The notes: generated from the sequence alone by a model not told the origin. Counted from the stretch's first letter, positions 1 to 5,601 are shown. The stretch: DNA of 8,892 bases from an uncultured Leptolyngbya sp. (GCA_937899365.1 CALBPH010000016.1:1-8892), one strand, 5' to 3'. Made by a program: numbers and translations.

Positions 1-20
1 CTGAGTGTTCCTGCTAGCCT

Positions 21-242
21 ATGCCACCAGCTAATCCGCCCTCTTCTGAACCCGCTAGCATTTTTATCTCTTATTCGCACAAAGATGAAACCCTGCGGGA
101 AGAGTTGGACGTACATCTGGCTAGTTTAAAGCGCCAGGGCAAAATTCAAGCCTGGCACGACCGGGCCATTGAAGCCGGGACAGAATGGGATACCGCCATT
201 AAACAGCATCTGGAAACCGCCCAGGGCGGACCGCCGCCCTAG
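21..242 (+). pseudogene. Truncated TIR-domain protein fragment
   Basis: The 73-residue frame opens with a Pro/Ser-rich stretch and then an N-terminal TIR motif (IFISYSHKDE, residues 14-23). It continues through a helix and the BB-loop-like region (WHDRAIEAGTEWDTAI, residues 45-60). TIR domains are usually about 130 residues and continue after HLETA into a hydrophobic strand of the type IILLLIS. Here the frame instead runs into QGGPPP and a stop, inside a perfect GC-rich hairpin (223-240). No continuation of the TIR fold is visible in the three forward frames up to 409. In cyanobacteria such domains often head larger signalling or defence proteins with NB-ARC, WD40 or caspase-like parts. This piece lacks the second half of the fold, so it is probably a remnant. 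No convincing ribosome-binding site precedes the ATG. Confidence 0.6.
223..240. repeat. Perfect GC-rich hairpin at the TIR break point
   Basis: AGGGCGG (223-229) and CCGCCCT (234-240) form a perfect 7-bp stem around the loop ACCG. The hairpin begins where TIR homology stops and is followed directly by the stop codon and, about 10 bases on, by an A-rich run. It could be the edge of a small dispersed repeat or an insertion scar. There is no T-tract for a plus-strand terminator, although the A run at 251-258 would be a T run on the minus strand, upstream of the stem in that direction. Confidence 0.5.
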
Positions 243-409
243 AACCATCGGAAAAAAAATATCAATGTTATCCCTAGTGCCTGTTTAGGCATTTGGCGAG
301 GTGGTTTAGAATTTTGCGCGCTGCGACAACCTTCTAAAAGGAAAGGTTATCGTTTTTCTGTTAGGCGAAGTGGTCGTAGTCATACTATGGTTGATTTTTA
401 CATGAGCTC
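243..409. other. Intergenic spacer with weak terminator-like hairpin
   Basis: No gene is recognised here. AACCTT (328-333) pairs with AAGGTT (343-348) and is followed on the plus strand by ATCGTTTTT, a weak terminator-like arrangement. A frame in register with the TIR fragment stays open from 243 into the antisense of the next gene, but its translation resembles nothing I recognise. Confidence 0.3.
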
Positions 410-1027
410 TTACCCCTGTTGTAGCTCTCTCCAGGATTGTGAAAGTACGGTTCCAGCTGACTTCGCAAAGACAACGGTTAACAATAGCCCAACTGCCAGA
501 TCGGGCAAGATTGAATGGGTGAGTAACACCAAGACTGCCGCAGTCACGACAGACGTGTTGGCAATAATGTCATTGCGAGAACACAGCCACACCGATGACA
601 TGTTCAGATTGTCATTGCGATGCCGCGTTAACAACAACAAGCACAACAGGTTTGCCAGTAGTGCCAGTACGCCCACCGCTCCCATAATGGACCCTTCAGG
701 ACTGGCCCCTGCGAATAGCTGATAGGTGGCTCTGGCGAATACGGCGATGGCAAACAAAAACATGATCAGGCCCTTGAGCAGCGCTGCCCCCGCCTGAGCT
801 TTAGCGCTTTTGTGAATCACATACAAACTACTGGCATACACCAGAGCATCCCCCAGCATATCTAGCGAGTCCCCAGTTAATGCCAGCGACGCCGCTCGAA
901 TGCCTGCACTAAATTCGACCACAAACATCACCGCATTGATGAACAACACGGCCCAAAGCACCTTTGCCTGTCGTTCTTTGAGCTTAGATACTTCGCAAGC
1001 CTTTGCCTGACAGCAATGATCAGCCAT
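410..1027 (-). CDS. Short CDF-family cation efflux protein without C-terminal domain
   Basis: This 205-residue protein has about six hydrophobic segments (roughly 22-42, 46-70, 83-105, 117-134, 155-172, 176-192) and resembles the transmembrane half of cation diffusion facilitators, which export Zn/Cd/Co across the inner membrane by proton exchange. Segment II carries GDSLDMLGD, giving D56-x-x-x-D60 at the canonical His/Asp-x-x-x-Asp position. Segment V carries WLCSRND, giving C149-x-x-x-D153. The predicted metal site is thus D/D/C/D instead of the usual H/D/H/D. The N-terminus has Cys5, Cys6 and Cys11, a possible soft-metal entry site. The protein ends right after segment VI, so the usual cytoplasmic dimerisation domain is absent, as in a known group of short CDF proteins. 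A strong Shine-Dalgarno (GGGGAGG, 1033-1039 on the minus strand) lies 5 bases before the ATG. Two repeated operators lie upstream, followed by the co-directional ArsR gene, so metal-induced derepression is likely. Exact substrate unknown. Confidence 0.85.
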   Translation of the reverse strand: MADHCCQAKACEVSKLKERQAKVLWAVLFINAVMFVVEFSAGIRAASLALTGDSLDMLGDALVYASSLYVIHKSAKAQAGAALLKGLIMFLFAIAVFARATYQLFAGASPEGSIMGAVGVLALLANLLCLLLLTRHRNDNLNMSSVWLCSRNDIIANTSVVTAAVLVLLTHSILPDLAVGLLLTVVFAKSAGTVLSQSWRELQQG

Positions 1028-1045
1028 GGTGACCTCCCCTATTCA

Positions 1046-1071
1046 AACATTCAAACTAATATTAGAATGTC
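1046..1071. promoter_or_regulatory. Candidate ArsR operator 1, proximal to the efflux gene
   Basis: AACATTC (1046-1052) and GAATGTC (1065-1071) are inverted arms (6 of 7 matched) around a 12-bp A/T-rich centre containing TAATATTA. A 28-nt block starting at 1043 is repeated with two mismatches at 1087-1114. The site overlaps the likely minus-strand -10 element and lies 19 bases upstream of the efflux start codon. A-T-rich dyads of this size are typical ArsR/SmtB binding sites; the adjacent regulator is the natural ligand. Confidence 0.65.
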
Positions 1072-1090
1072 TGCTCAAAAGATTGCTCAA
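1061..1090 (-). promoter_or_regulatory. Possible sigma-70-type promoter of the efflux gene
   Basis: On the minus strand TTGAGC (complement of 1085-1090) and TCTAAT (complement of 1061-1066) are separated by 18 bases. One operator copy covers the -10 element and the other abuts the -35 element, the arrangement expected for repression. Matches to consensus are only moderate. Confidence 0.35.
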
Positions 1091-1115
1091 ACATTCAAAT
1101 TAATATTAGAACGTT
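1090..1115. promoter_or_regulatory. Candidate ArsR operator 2, distal
   Basis: AACATTC (1090-1096) and GAACGTT (1109-1115) match in 6 of 7 arm positions around the same 12-bp A/T-rich centre as operator 1. The two site centres are 44 bp apart, close to four helical turns, so two dimers would bind the same DNA face. Confidence 0.65.
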
Positions 1116-1164
1116 ATCACACAAAGGATGTCATTCAAGCTATGGTTAGAGTGACTAAACTGTT

Positions 1165-1542
1165 CTAATCAACCAGTTGCTTGAGGGCATAGCAGAGAAT
1201 GTCGGCCACCCGTTGATCCTTGAGGGAGTAGTAGGCCAATTTGCCATCGTTGCGGTACTTCAAAATATTGAGATCGCGCAGCTTCCGCAGGTGGTGGGAG
1301 GCACTGGCAACCTTGATTTTGAGCAGGGACGCCACATCGCAGACGCACAGCTCTTCGCCGTTGCGTAGGGCATACAAAATCTTTAGCCGAGACCGATCGG
1401 CTAGGGCGCCAAACATAATTTGGGCAGATTCTAATAGGTCGTCGCTGGGAAGCACCTGACCGATCTGGTGAACTAACGCTTCGTTGAAGCAGCGGACTTG
1501 GCAGACATCACTAGGTTTGGTCACAGATTTTGCAGGGGTCAT
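1165..1542 (-). CDS. ArsR/SmtB-family metal sensor, CadC/AztR-like (alpha3N site)
   Basis: A 125-residue winged-helix repressor. The recognition region is KVASASHHLRKLRDL (77-91) and the wing is KYRNDGKLAYYSL (95-107). Metal-site residues are readable. The N-terminal arm has C14-x-x-x-C18, and ELCVCDVA contributes C66 and C68. This matches the spacing of the CadC alpha3N site (Cys7, Cys11, Cys58, Cys60 in Staphylococcus CadC). The alpha5 zinc site of SmtB (Asp104, His106, His117, Glu120) is degraded: D109 remains but R111, Q122 and D125 replace the others. The family releases DNA on binding Cd, Pb or Zn. This sensor therefore probably responds through its thiolate site, like cyanobacterial AztR. 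It lies upstream of and co-directional with the efflux gene, with two operators in the 137-bp gap. No strong Shine-Dalgarno precedes the start. Family assignment is firm; the inducing metal is inferred. Confidence 0.9.
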   Translation of the reverse strand: MTPAKSVTKPSDVCQVRCFNEALVHQIGQVLPSDDLLESAQIMFGALADRSRLKILYALRNGEELCVCDVASLLKIKVASASHHLRKLRDLNILKYRNDGKLAYYSLKDQRVADILCYALKQLVD

Positions 1543-1604
1543 CAGGTGCTAAAGTTCCATTCTACTGATCTATGACTGGCGACTTTCCATTCTCCATCGC
1601 CGCT

Positions 1605-1638
1605 AAAACGTTAACGAAGGGTAACGGCTCAACGTTTT
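1605..1638. repeat. AAAACGTT / AACGTTTT inverted repeat in the divergent promoter
   Basis: AAAACGTT (1605-1612) and AACGTTTT (1631-1638) are perfect 8-bp arms 18 bp apart, and each contains the self-complementary AACGTT. Between them TTAACG and GTAACG repeat the ACG core. It lies between the start of the ArsR gene and the Zur-like box, so it may be a regulator site for either divergent transcript. The binding protein is unknown. Confidence 0.4.
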
Positions 1639-1645
1639 GGCAGCC

Positions 1646-1664
1646 AAGAATGATTATCATTCTT
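1646..1664. promoter_or_regulatory. Fur-family (probable Zur) box upstream of the hydrolase/COG0523 operon
   Basis: AAGAATGAT-T-ATCATTCTT is a perfect 9-1-9 palindrome, 58 bp before the hydrolase start. The 20 bases from 1647 match the box upstream of the second COG0523 gene (6470-6489) at 17 positions. Fur-family repressors bind A/T-rich dyads of this type, and cyanobacterial Zur boxes resemble TGATAAT-N-ATTATCA. The COG0523 genes downstream point to Zur rather than Fur. A TTGGCA hexamer (1637-1642) just upstream could serve as -35, which would put the box in the promoter spacer and allow repression under zinc sufficiency. Confidence 0.7.
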
Positions 1665-1722
1665 ATGCGATTATAACCAGATCAGCACCCTGGCAACGTC
1701 CCCAGATAAAAGGCGAAGTGCG

Positions 1723-2637
1723 ATGACGATCAGCCCCTATCAAGAATTAGCCCGGCCTACCCTAGGCGGACGGGTGCAGCATTATGACTGGACCTATCAG
1801 GGACAGACGGTAACCATTGCCTACGAAACGTCGGGGGCAGGGCCAGCGGTGTTGCTGCTACCCGCGTTTAGCACCGTGTCAACGCGGGTAGAGCTGGCTC
1901 AAATTGCTCAAGTGCTGGCGTCTGAGTTTCAGGTGGTAGCCCTGGACTGGTTAGGGTTTGGTGATTCTGATCGGCCTGCTTGCACCTATGAGCGATCGCT
2001 GTATCAGGCATTGCTCAAAGACTTTGTGCAAAATTGCTGTTCGCAGCCAGCGGGGGTTTTGGCGGCAGGTCATGGAGCTGGGTACGCCCTCCATCTGGCT
2101 CAAGACCACCTAACCCAAAGCAGGCTACTGCTGGTGGCTCCTACCTGGAAAGGTCCCTTCCGGGCTATGGGCGCACCGGGTTGGTTAGCTACTGGTCTGC
2201 GAAACCTGGTGCGTATGCCGATAGTGGGCTCTGCCCTCTATGGTGCCAACACCCATCCAGCTTTTCTCAAATGGATGTATCAGCGCCATGTGTTTGTGGA
2301 TGAGACGCGTCTGACGCCCGCATTTATGCAGCAGCGCCACCGCATTACCCAGCAGTCGGGAGCCCGGTTTGCCCCGGCGGCCTTTGTGACTGCAGCGTTG
2401 GATCCGATGTGCGATCGCAACGAATGGCTCCAGACAGCAACGGCGGTCACGGCGGACCCAAGCAATTCTGTGCGGGTGATCCTGGCGGATAAGGCCCCAC
2501 CCAAGTCCAAGGCTGAAATGCAGGCATTGTCAGAGCTGCCCGGCATCCAGTCCGATCATCTGCCTGGCTCGCTGGGCCTATACGAAGAATATGGTGCTGA
2601 AGTGGGTGCGATCGCACTTGCCCACTTTCAATCCTAG
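1723..2637 (+). CDS. Alpha/beta-hydrolase-fold protein lacking the nucleophilic serine
   Basis: The 304-residue protein has the layout of an alpha/beta-hydrolase: strand and oxyanion region VLLLPAFSTVSTR (43-55), the LDWLGFGDSDRP motif (74-85), the strand-turn-helix GVLAAGHGAGYALHLAQ (111-127), a cap region (about 140-215), and a C-terminal strand-helix ending LPGSLGLYEEYGAEV (280-294). In active members the elbow reads G-x-S-x-G. Here it is G116-H-G-A-G120, with GGA encoding glycine at the nucleophile position, two base changes from a serine codon. The usual catalytic-His context also appears altered (GSLGLYEE, 282-289). It is therefore probably a non-catalytic binding or scaffold protein, unless chemistry uses other residues. 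No signal peptide is seen. A Fur/Zur-like box lies upstream. The next gene starts 26 bases after the stop, suggesting an operon with a COG0523 metallochaperone and a role in zinc scarcity. Only a weak AAGG precedes the start. Confidence 0.85.
   Translation: MTISPYQELARPTLGGRVQHYDWTYQGQTVTIAYETSGAGPAVLLLPAFSTVSTRVELAQIAQVLASEFQVVALDWLGFGDSDRPACTYERSLYQALLKDFVQNCCSQPAGVLAAGHGAGYALHLAQDHLTQSRLLLVAPTWKGPFRAMGAPGWLATGLRNLVRMPIVGSALYGANTHPAFLKWMYQRHVFVDETRLTPAFMQQRHRITQQSGARFAPAAFVTAALDPMCDRNEWLQTATAVTADPSNSVRVILADKAPPKSKAEMQALSELPGIQSDHLPGSLGLYEEYGAEVGAIALAHFQS
1992..1999. repeat. HIP1 octamer (first of six)
   Basis: GCGATCGC, the highly iterated palindrome of many cyanobacterial genomes, occurs at 1992, 2411 and 2608 (hydrolase-fold gene), 7438 (COG0523 copy 2), and 8022 and 8714 (cysS). 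All six lie inside coding sequence. None is in the 1-1990 or 2616-7437 stretches. Confidence 0.9.
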
Positions 2638-2663
2638 AAAAAGACGACTCAAGGAGACTATCC

Positions 2664-3638
2664 ATGGTAACTGACGACATTTACAACACTATCCCCGTAA
2701 CCGTTTTAACCGGCTATTTAGGCGCTGGTAAAACTACCCTGTTAAATCGCATTCTCACCCACGAGCATGGCAAAAAAGTTGCCGTAATTGTCAACGAATT
2801 TGGTGAAGTAGGTATCGATAATCAGCTCGTGGTAGATGCCGATGAAGAAGTATTTGAAATGAACAACGGCTGCATTTGCTGCACCGTGCGAGGCGACCTG
2901 ATTCGCATCATCGGCAACCTGATGAAGCGTCGCGACAAGTTTGACCATCTGGTGATTGAAACCACCGGTCTAGCCGACCCCGCCCCCGTCATCCAAACCT
3001 TCTTTGTCGATGACGAAGTGCAGCTACAAACTCGTCTAGATGCAGTGGTGACAGTGGTAGATGCCCGCCACATCTGGCAGCATTGGGAAGCCGAGGAAGC
3101 CGTAGAGCAAATTGCCTTTGCCGACGTCATTTTGCTCAATAAAATTGACCTGGTCACAGAAGAAGAACTCACCAAACTAGAAGAGCGGATTCGGGGAATG
3201 AATGCGCTAGCTAAAATCCATCGCACCCGTGATGCCCAAGTTGAGATGGATGCCCTCCTCGGCGTCAGTGCCTTTGACCTCAATAATGCCCTACAAATCG
3301 ACCCAGATTTCCTCGACGAAGCTGCCCATGAGCACGACGAAACCGTCGGGTCAGTTGCCTTAGTAGAATCAGGAGAACTCGACGGCGACAAACTAGAAGC
3401 CTGGATAGGAGAACTACTGCGCGACCACGGCCCTGACATTTTTCGCATGAAAGGCATTCTCAACATGGCCGGAGAAGACAACCGATTTGTCTTTCAAGGT
3501 ATCCACATGTTGTTCGACGGTCGCCAAGATCGCCCCTGGAAACCCGATGAGATTCGCAAAAACGAACTAGTATTTATCGGCCGTAACCTAGAAAACCTAA
3601 AGCTAGCAGAACGCTTTCAAGATTGTTTAGTAAGTTAG
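2664..3638 (+). CDS. COG0523/CobW-family GTPase, putative zinc metallochaperone (copy 1)
   Basis: A 324-residue G3E-family P-loop GTPase. The Walker A motif is GYLGAGKT (17-24), the family metal motif is C70-I-C72-C73, the switch/Walker B region is ETTGLADP (99-106), and the guanine-specificity motif is NKID (159-162). A CobW C-terminal domain follows (about 228-320; FRMKGIL at 260-266). The inter-domain segment has a small AHEHDE cluster (221-226) rather than the long His tract of some members. The family couples GTP hydrolysis to handing Zn (or other metals) to client proteins; CxCC is the metal site. A good Shine-Dalgarno (AAGGAG, starting 2650) precedes the ATG by several bases. The gene follows the hydrolase-fold gene by 26 bases and probably shares its Zur-type promoter. 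It differs clearly from copy 2 in sequence, so the two copies are not a recent duplication. CobW proper is excluded by context: no cobalamin genes are visible. Confidence 0.93.
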   Translation: MVTDDIYNTIPVTVLTGYLGAGKTTLLNRILTHEHGKKVAVIVNEFGEVGIDNQLVVDADEEVFEMNNGCICCTVRGDLIRIIGNLMKRRDKFDHLVIETTGLADPAPVIQTFFVDDEVQLQTRLDAVVTVVDARHIWQHWEAEEAVEQIAFADVILLNKIDLVTEEELTKLEERIRGMNALAKIHRTRDAQVEMDALLGVSAFDLNNALQIDPDFLDEAAHEHDETVGSVALVESGELDGDKLEAWIGELLRDHGPDIFRMKGILNMAGEDNRFVFQGIHMLFDGRQDRPWKPDEIRKNELVFIGRNLENLKLAERFQDCLVS

Positions 3639-3862
3639 TAAGGACTCGTTCTGAATCTTTTGCAGAAACTAGTTCAGGATATAAATAATCGACCCCGCCG
3701 TAACCCCAACCTAATGCCATTAGGAATAACCCAATACGTTGGGACTTAGGGCGGCGTCCCGGCCCTAACCAGGGGGGTTGGGGAACTCGGAGGGACCCCA
3801 TCAACATCTTGAAGTCCCCCCACCACCACTTGCCGCTACGTTTCCTAAACAGCCAGCCAGCA
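3639..3862. repeat. Hairpin-rich spacer, possible dispersed cyanobacterial repeat
   Basis: Several perfect dyads are packed into about 60 bases: CCTAATG-C-CATTAGG (3710-3724), CCCAA-TACG-TTGGG (3730-3743), and TTAGGGC (3746-3752) with GCCCTAA (3762-3768). An overlapping GGGAC/GTCCC pair (3741-3745, 3756-3760) competes with the third. G- and C-runs continue to about 3830. This density of structure, with no supported gene, resembles a mobile intergenic repeat. It may also attenuate read-through between the COG0523 and WD40 genes. A minus-strand frame crosses it, but I do not support it as a gene. Confidence 0.45.
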
Positions 3863-4942
3863 ATGCCTAGAAACATACTGAAAAAAAAGAAACAAACTGT
3901 ACTCCAGCAACTCTGGAACACCCGTCTTTCAGACTATGTAACAGCCATTGCCTGGTCACCCGATGGCACTCAACTCGCCGCCAGCTCTGGCGCAGGAGAA
4001 ATAGTACTCTACACCCCTGCAACAGATGAATCCATCTGCCTACAACCCTCCCAGGGCAAATCTGTAGACGCCCTAGCCATCTCCGCCGACGGCAAATTTC
4101 TAGCCGCTGGCGGGCAGGCCGGCACAGTCTGCATCTGGCAGATCGACCGTGATTCCCCCACACTCCTAACAACGTTAGAACATGCCCGTACCTGGATTGA
4201 CCGTCTGCAATGGCACCCCAGTTCTCCAGAACTCGCCTTCAGTTTTGGTCGTTATGTACAGGTGTGGCACGCCGTTGAGCAAACGGTTGTCACCACCTTA
4301 AATTTTGAAGACTCTTCTGTATTAGATCTAGCTTGGCATCCCCAAGGGAAAGAGCTATCCCTCGGAGGCAATCAGAGCATTAAAACCTGGCAGTGTCAGG
4401 ACTGGGATAAGGACCCAGACATGCGAGAGGTGGGCGGGGCCAGCGTGGAAGTTGCCTGGTCTCCGGATGGTAAATACCTGGCATCGGGCAACAATGATCG
4501 CGCGGTTTTAGTGTGGGAGAAAGAGTACCCCGCACCCTGGCGAATGCAAGGGTTTCCTGGCAAAGTGCGACAGTTAGCCTGGTCAAACCCTACGGTACGA
4601 GATGCACCGCTGCTAGCATCAATTAGCGTCGAAGGAGTGGTTGTATGGACCAAGGCAGCTGATGAAGCAGCAGGCTGGACTCCTCAGGTGCTGGAGGACC
4701 ATGAGGGGATGGTACAGGCAATCGCGTTTCAGCCAAATACTCTATTACTGGCCTCTGCTGCTGAGGATGGCCGTTTATATCTATGGCAAAAGGCCCGTCG
4801 GATTGCGCAAACGTTGAAGGGAGCCGCTGCTGGATTTTCGTGTCTGACCTGGTCTAATCAGGGCACAGCGTTAGCCGCTGGCGGTAGTGGAGGAGAGCTG
4901 TTGGTATGGACTGAAACGACGAAAGGGAGAGGATTTAAGTAG
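3863..4942 (+). CDS. WD40-repeat beta-propeller protein
   Basis: From the ATG at 3863 the protein has 359 residues. An in-frame TTG at 3809 would add 18 residues, but its sequence comes from the hairpin-rich repeat, so the ATG is preferred. After a basic start (KKKK, 7-10) there are eight WD-like units ending near residues 50, 92, 135, 176, 218, 262, 308 and 349 (VLY, CIW, QVW, KTW, LVW, VVW, YLW, LVW). Several contain the WSPDG or WHP turn. Almost the whole protein is propeller, with no enzymatic domain, signal peptide or membrane segment. Such proteins are interaction platforms; the partner is unknown. It is co-directional with the COG0523 gene 224 bases upstream, so it might be read through from the same Zur-type promoter, although the hairpin cluster could interrupt this. 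A weak ribosome-binding site makes the start uncertain. Confidence 0.88.
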   Translation: MPRNILKKKKQTVLQQLWNTRLSDYVTAIAWSPDGTQLAASSGAGEIVLYTPATDESICLQPSQGKSVDALAISADGKFLAAGGQAGTVCIWQIDRDSPTLLTTLEHARTWIDRLQWHPSSPELAFSFGRYVQVWHAVEQTVVTTLNFEDSSVLDLAWHPQGKELSLGGNQSIKTWQCQDWDKDPDMREVGGASVEVAWSPDGKYLASGNNDRAVLVWEKEYPAPWRMQGFPGKVRQLAWSNPTVRDAPLLASISVEGVVVWTKAADEAAGWTPQVLEDHEGMVQAIAFQPNTLLLASAAEDGRLYLWQKARRIAQTLKGAAAGFSCLTWSNQGTALAAGGSGGELLVWTETTKGRGFK

Positions 4943-5079
4943 GGCAGCCTAATCCTTGACGCTTAAATTGCTTGTGCCGTGCGCTTCCTGAGACATTATA
5001 GAAAATCCTGTTTACCTGCTCCCGATATTGCAGGGCACCCACAGGGGATGCCCCTAGAGGATTGTTCGTAATGAGAGAT

Positions 5080-5100
5080 TCACTCTTTACTCTTCACTCT
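5080..5100. repeat. Three-copy heptad tandem repeat (STRR-like)
   Basis: TCACTCT, TTACTCT and TCACTCT run in tandem. Short heptanucleotide tandem repeats (STRR) are common in intergenic DNA of filamentous cyanobacteria. The repeat lies in the 198-bp convergent spacer between the WD40 and His-rich genes. That spacer also holds a small AGGGG-ATG-CCCCT hairpin (5043-5055) without a T-tract, and no clear terminator for either gene. Confidence 0.5.
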
Positions 5101-5140
5101 CTATCAAGGCAGAATCCTAATTTTCAATGTTGACGCGGCA

Positions 5141-5491
5141 CTAGCTAGCCACTAACTCAACTGGACCATGGTTATCGCAGTGTCCATTGTGGGGATAGTG
5201 CAGGTGCCCATTAACGAGATAGCACGTGTGATCACCATGGGGAACCGCTTCATGGCCACAGCCAGGTCCATGCACATGGTCAGTATCATGACTCGTGCAG
5301 TCATGGCCTTCCGTACAGGCGTCTGGGTTCATATCAGTTACTTCAATGACATGCTCATCGACATGATCCCCATGGGGGTGGTGAAGATGACCATCGTGGA
5401 GGTAGTCGACGTGGTCGCCGTGCTTGATCGCCGTGTGACCACAGTCTGGACCATGGACATGATCGTGATTCTCATGAACTGTGCAAACCAT
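5141..5491 (-). CDS. His-rich two-repeat metal-binding protein (probable zinc buffer)
   Basis: A 116-residue soluble protein with 26 His and 7 Cys. It consists of two aligned 37-residue modules, residues 11-47 and 72-108. Both begin HVHGPxCGH, continue with HGDH and then GHLH, and end with a D-x-x-H or D-N-H cluster. A linker containing Cys59 and Cys65 separates them. A longer frame starts at TTG 5503, but GGAGG (5497-5501) sits 5 bases before the ATG at 5491, which decides the start. No signal peptide or membrane segment is seen, so a cytoplasmic role is likely. I recall similar unnamed bacterial proteins carrying HGPxCGH and GHLHHPHGDH motifs; it is not a classical Cys-rich metallothionein. 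The composition suggests binding of several Zn, Ni or Cu ions for storage, buffering or delivery. It is transcribed divergently from a SmtB-like regulator across an operator array, mirroring smtA/smtB, so metal induction is likely. Confidence 0.88.
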   Translation of the reverse strand: MVCTVHENHDHVHGPDCGHTAIKHGDHVDYLHDGHLHHPHGDHVDEHVIEVTDMNPDACTEGHDCTSHDTDHVHGPGCGHEAVPHGDHTCYLVNGHLHYPHNGHCDNHGPVELVAS

Positions 5492-5525
5492 TTTCGCCTC
5501 CAATTGTTGTGAACTTTGGATGTTT

Positions 5526-5601
5526 ATTCATGCGGTGAACTGACCTAAAGCCTGAACACTTGTTCATGTATTGAACTTTAACATAGGAACAAGTGTTCAG
5601 G
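5526..5601. promoter_or_regulatory. SmtB-type operator array in the divergent promoter
   Basis: Two strong sites occur: TGAACA-CT-TGTTCA (5553-5566), a perfect 6-2-6 dyad, and GGAACA-AG-TGTTCA (5586-5599), with one mismatch. The two together form a perfect 15-bp inverted repeat (5551-5565 and 5587-5601) across 21 bases. Further 5-spaced dyads are GTTCA-TGTAT-TGAAC (5562-5576) and ATTCA-TGCGG-TGAAC (5526-5540). A lone TGAAC lies at 5510-5514. TGAACA/TGTTCA half-sites of this kind are characteristic of SmtB/ZiaR-type operators. The centres of the two main sites are 33 bp apart, about three helical turns. Confidence 0.75.

Noticed and set aside
2822..3481. A 219-codon minus-strand frame, Ser/Arg-rich
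   Set aside because: It lies wholly antisense to the well-supported COG0523 copy 1; its composition is that of a codon shadow and matches no domain.
2664..3638. CobW of cobalamin synthesis
   Set aside because: No cobalamin genes or riboswitch are nearby; the zinc-type boxes and regulators fit a zinc COG0523 subgroup better.
3574..3921. A 115-codon minus-strand frame with a Trp/Gly-rich hydrophobic stretch
   Set aside because: It overlaps the ends of both neighbouring genes and gets its unusual composition from the G/C-run hairpin cluster. There is no recognised family and no clear ribosome-binding site. Kept only as a side note.
5043..5055. AGGGG-ATG-CCCCT hairpin as a terminator for the WD40 gene
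   Set aside because: No T-tract follows in either direction and it lies about 100 bases after the stop.
5492..5503. TTG start adding four residues to the His-rich protein
   Set aside because: GGAGG would then lie inside the coding sequence; it is ideally spaced for the ATG at 5491 instead.
5168..5512. A 114-codon plus-strand frame opposite the His-rich gene
   Set aside because: It is a shadow: its Met/Val/Ile-rich composition is the reverse complement of the His and Asp codons on the true strand.
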